Positions 3,611 to 5,842 of a DNA stretch of 5,842 nucleotides are shown here, piece after piece. The position numbers were made by a program, and so were the translations under genes. Location: assembly GCA_017555465.1 (NCBI GenBank), contig JAFZGH010000014.1, positions 1-5,842 of the forward strand, read 5' to 3'. Within the stretch, counting starts at the first letter, position 1. Every line of letters starts with the position of its first letter. The DNA comes from Akkermansia sp. Its GTDB lineage: Bacteria > Verrucomicrobiota > Verrucomicrobiia > Verrucomicrobiales > Akkermansiaceae. The notes under the pieces are model-generated. The model ran no database searches, had not been told where the DNA came from, and saw only the letters and a list, made by a program, of their open reading frames with translations.

Positions 3611-5842
3611 TCATGCTGCGGGTGTGCCATAGACAAAGATTCCGTCAACGTGGAGCACTTCCTGTGCACCGGGGCGGATGACGCGGACATAGAGAGCTTT
3701 GGGTTGCTCGGCACCCAGGTCAAAACGGATAATGCGCTGTGTGCACTTACCGGTCAGTTGGCCAGCGTTGTGCCAGTCATCGTCCTTGCCGGTTTCCGAT
3801 ACCTGGACCTGCAGCCCGTTCAGACGATGCCAGTTAGCAGAGTTTGCATGAGCAGCGAGCACAATTCCGCTGATGGTGGCATGCTTGGGCAGCTTGACCC
3901 CGATCCACGGTTCCTTGTTCTTGGCGGTGTGAACCTGTCCGCCCTTCCGGGTGAGCACATTGGCATGCGTTGCGGGTTTATCCCATTGGCTGGTGGAGGA
4001 GGCAATAAGGACACCTCCTTCTGATACCAGCTTGCCGGGGAATGCCTCAAAATCGCCAATCGGCCGGTTGTCGTGGGACGTTTCGGGGGCGATGAGTTTG
4101 CTGACGGACTGGAAGGCCGATGCATCGCGGTTGGCTTCTGCAGCCAGAATGATATTGGTGAGCACCTTGGTGCGTGCCTCGCCCTCCAGGCCATCGCCGT
4201 TGCCAATGGCTTCTGTCATAATCCCGAGTATGCGGGTTCTGGCGGCATCATCCATCTTCTGCATGAGCGTGTTACCGCTTTCGAGGGAATATGTGGCGTA
4301 GGCCGGATTGGAAATCGTGCCTTTGAGCATGTTGCTGTAAAGGGTGCATTTGTTCTCCAGGTCGCTGCCTTTGCGGGCGTTGTTCAGCAGGTCAATCTGC
4401 TTATTGAGAAGATCCTGCACCTTCCAGCGCTCGGGACCCAGCTCGCGGGTGTTCTTCCAGAACTTCGCAAAGGCGGTTTCCAGCTGCTGGGCATTGGCTC
4501 CGTTTTTGCCCAGTTGGTCATAAACCTGGTTGCGCATGAGTTCCGAGGCGCATTCGGCAAATACGGGCACCATGTTGGAACAGATGCTGTCATTGAGCTG
4601 CAGCCATGCATCTGCACCGGCCTTGGTTGCTGCCAGCAGGTCGGCATGTTCCCGGAATACCTGGTAATGGAGCGGCTGTGCGGCTTCGGCTTTCAGGAAA
4701 TAACCGATGGCGGCTGATGTGTTGCCGGATGTGGCTGCCATGTGGGCCAGCGCGCGGTATGCGTTAGAGAGCCTCAGAGCGGCTTTCTGTGCGGTTGCAT
4801 GCTGCTCTGTCAGCATGTGCAGAGAGGAATAGCGCCAGTTATCCAGCCAGGGACGCCAATGCAGACCACGATCCCAGGAAACCGAATAGGACGGAGTCCA
4901 TTTTCCATCTACCCACACCACATACGCGCAGTGGGCGGGTTCGCCCATGGTCAGCGCCGGAACGCCGTTGGCACAGGCTGCAGATGCACCAAAATGCGAC
5001 AAACCACCGCAAACACCGCCCACTTCCTGCGTGAACTGGTGGTGACGCCCGGTATACATGCCTTCAAAGGCGGTGTAGTAGGCGCTACCATGCACGCTTT
5101 CTCCGTACACATTGTGCAGCACATAGCCGCAGCGCCAGCAGCAGCCGGTATAGCGCTCATCGTTCAGATTCACATTGTTGAGCGCCCAGGTGAAACTTTC
5201 AGGAGTGCCAGAACTGTGGTCGCCTTTCCAGCCGCAGACAACTCGACGCTGCCAGAAGGGCAGAGTGTCGAAAATCTTGTGCAGTCTGTCCTGACGCCAG
5301 TTCCGCACAAAATATTCAGCCCGCTTGCACGCGTTGTCTACGCTCCAGCCGAAACGGGCATATTCCAGGGCTGTAGCCGTGGCGATATCACGGGGAAGCC
5401 GGTCATCCGGCAGCATGCGGGTGTAGCGCTCCATCATGTTGGCCAGCATGTTGAGCATGCGCCCGGGCATGATGCATTCGCCGCTGTAAACAACATCCCC
5501 GATCCATCCCAGATCGTTGGCCATGAGGCCGATGAGCTTGGAAGCGCGCGGGCGCTTCACCACATCTGCCAGGCGCATGGGCTGGGCGAGCTCTGCTTCC
5601 AGTTCGGCAATCTCGCCTTTGAGTTTGGCGATGAAGTATTCGGTGCTATCAACGGCGGTGCCGCCCAGGAGCGGGAGCTCTGCCTCTCTGGTGGCCAGCT
5701 CTTTCTTCTTGCTGTTGAGCTTGTTTTCCGTAGATTTCTGGTAGTCCTGGTAGGCCTTTTCGGAAAGCACTTCGGCATTGGCTAAGTGCCAGTTGGCAAG
5801 GAGCAGGCGGTTCGATTCGCTCTTCAGGAAATTCTTGATGGA
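3611..5842 (-). CDS. Transglutaminase-like protein with discoidin (F5/8 C-type) domain, N-terminus outside window
   Basis: The reading frame is open to the right edge, so 743 C-terminal residues are visible and the true start lies beyond 5842. A GTG at 5770 is in frame, but the residues before it (NRLLLANWHLANAE) read like real protein. In fragment numbering, about 27-86 are charged and helix- or coiled-coil-forming. The core at about 230-325 is transglutaminase/papain-like: EVGGVCGGLSHFG carries the likely nucleophile Cys 278 (codon 5009-5011), and GEPAHCAYVVWVDGKW the likely His 304 (codon 4931-4933). The usual third residue, Asp four places after the GKW Trp, appears to be Tyr here. TPR-like helices follow (about 340-580). 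Residues about 597-743 resemble an F5/8 type C (discoidin) sandwich: EPWIGVKLPKHATISGIVL, then LQVQVSE and ALYVRVI, which usually binds glycans or other ligands. Probably exported, although the signal peptide is not in view. It could be an amidase, peptidase or inactive binding protein. Confidence 0.85.
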   Translation of the reverse strand, partial: SIKNFLKSESNRLLLANWHLANAEVLSEKAYQDYQKSTENKLNSKKKELATREAELPLLGGTAVDSTEYFIAKLKGEIAELEAELAQPMRLADVVKRPRASKLIGLMANDLGWIGDVVYSGECIMPGRMLNMLANMMERYTRMLPDDRLPRDIATATALEYARFGWSVDNACKRAEYFVRNWRQDRLHKIFDTLPFWQRRVVCGWKGDHSSGTPESFTWALNNVNLNDERYTGCCWRCGYVLHNVYGESVHGSAYYTAFEGMYTGRHHQFTQEVGGVCGGLSHFGASAACANGVPALTMGEPAHCAYVVWVDGKWTPSYSVSWDRGLHWRPWLDNWRYSSLHMLTEQHATAQKAALRLSNAYRALAHMAATSGNTSAAIGYFLKAEAAQPLHYQVFREHADLLAATKAGADAWLQLNDSICSNMVPVFAECASELMRNQVYDQLGKNGANAQQLETAFAKFWKNTRELGPERWKVQDLLNKQIDLLNNARKGSDLENKCTLYSNMLKGTISNPAYATYSLESGNTLMQKMDDAARTRILGIMTEAIGNGDGLEGEARTKVLTNIILAAEANRDASAFQSVSKLIAPETSHDNRPIGDFEAFPGKLVSEGGVLIASSTSQWDKPATHANVLTRKGGQVHTAKNKEPWIGVKLPKHATISGIVLAAHANSANWHRLNGLQVQVSETGKDDDWHNAGQLTGKCTQRIIRFDLGAEQPKALYVRVIRPGAQEVLHVDGIFVYGTPAA

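Noticed and set aside
5768..5770. GTG as the start of the transglutaminase-like gene
   Set aside because: The frame stays open to the window edge with 24 further sensible residues, and a signal peptide is missing after the GTG; the protein is cut by the window.
4742..5785. Open frame of about 350 codons on the plus strand, antisense to the transglutaminase-like gene
   Set aside because: It lies opposite the conserved Cys and His motifs and has low-complexity, unrecognisable protein sequence.
1..5842. tRNA, rRNA, CRISPR array, insertion sequence or attachment site
   Set aside because: I saw no regularly spaced repeats, transposase-like frame, terminal inverted repeats or tRNA-like cloverleaf sequence in the window.

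Overview
The window looks like a chromosomal piece of a Verrucomicrobiota bacterium, most likely an Akkermansia-like gut organism. This is an inference from overall style only: GC-rich genes, AT-rich promoters, no clear Shine-Dalgarno sites, a bL35 gene standing without infC upstream, and large secreted proteins with discoidin-type modules. No marker in the window settles the species.

Layout. Positions 1-80 (minus) hold the first 26 codons of bL35 (rpmI), running off the left edge, with a near-consensus promoter almost touching its start codon. Divergently, 212-574 (plus) encodes an ArsC/Spx-family thioredoxin-fold protein, closed by a strong intrinsic terminator at 614-646. A new promoter at 657-685 then starts a compact plus-strand operon: two tandem paralogous small proteins with lipoprotein signal peptides (692-892 and 907-1194), followed by a radical SAM/SPASM enzyme (1191-2303) whose TTG start overlaps the stop of the second small protein. 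A perfect 11-bp hairpin at 2310-2339 separates this from a convergent minus-strand operon: a large protein with a transglutaminase-like Cys/His core and a C-terminal discoidin-like domain (3611 to beyond 5842, N-terminus outside the window), then a secreted protein with a degenerate thioredoxin-like domain (2364-3587).

The part worth attention is 657-2303. Gene order, translational coupling, paralogous small substrates and a SPASM-type maturase look like a RiPP (ribosomally synthesised, post-translationally modified peptide) locus, but the candidate precursors are built as lipoproteins: Lys-rich n-region, hydrophobic core, lipobox Cys, then a poly-Gln run and repeated LGG motifs. After the lipobox Cys neither protein has another Cys or any Phe, Trp or Tyr, so the common SPASM chemistries (thioether or aromatic cyclophane crosslinks) cannot operate in the mature region in their usual form. 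My working hypothesis is a cytoplasmic radical-SAM modification of peptides that are then exported and anchored by the ordinary Sec/lipoprotein route, which would explain why no dedicated transporter or leader peptidase is seen next to them.

The minus-strand pair appears to be an unrelated envelope or extracellular system. The two genes overlap or nearly abut and are probably co-expressed, but their substrate cannot be read from the sequence.
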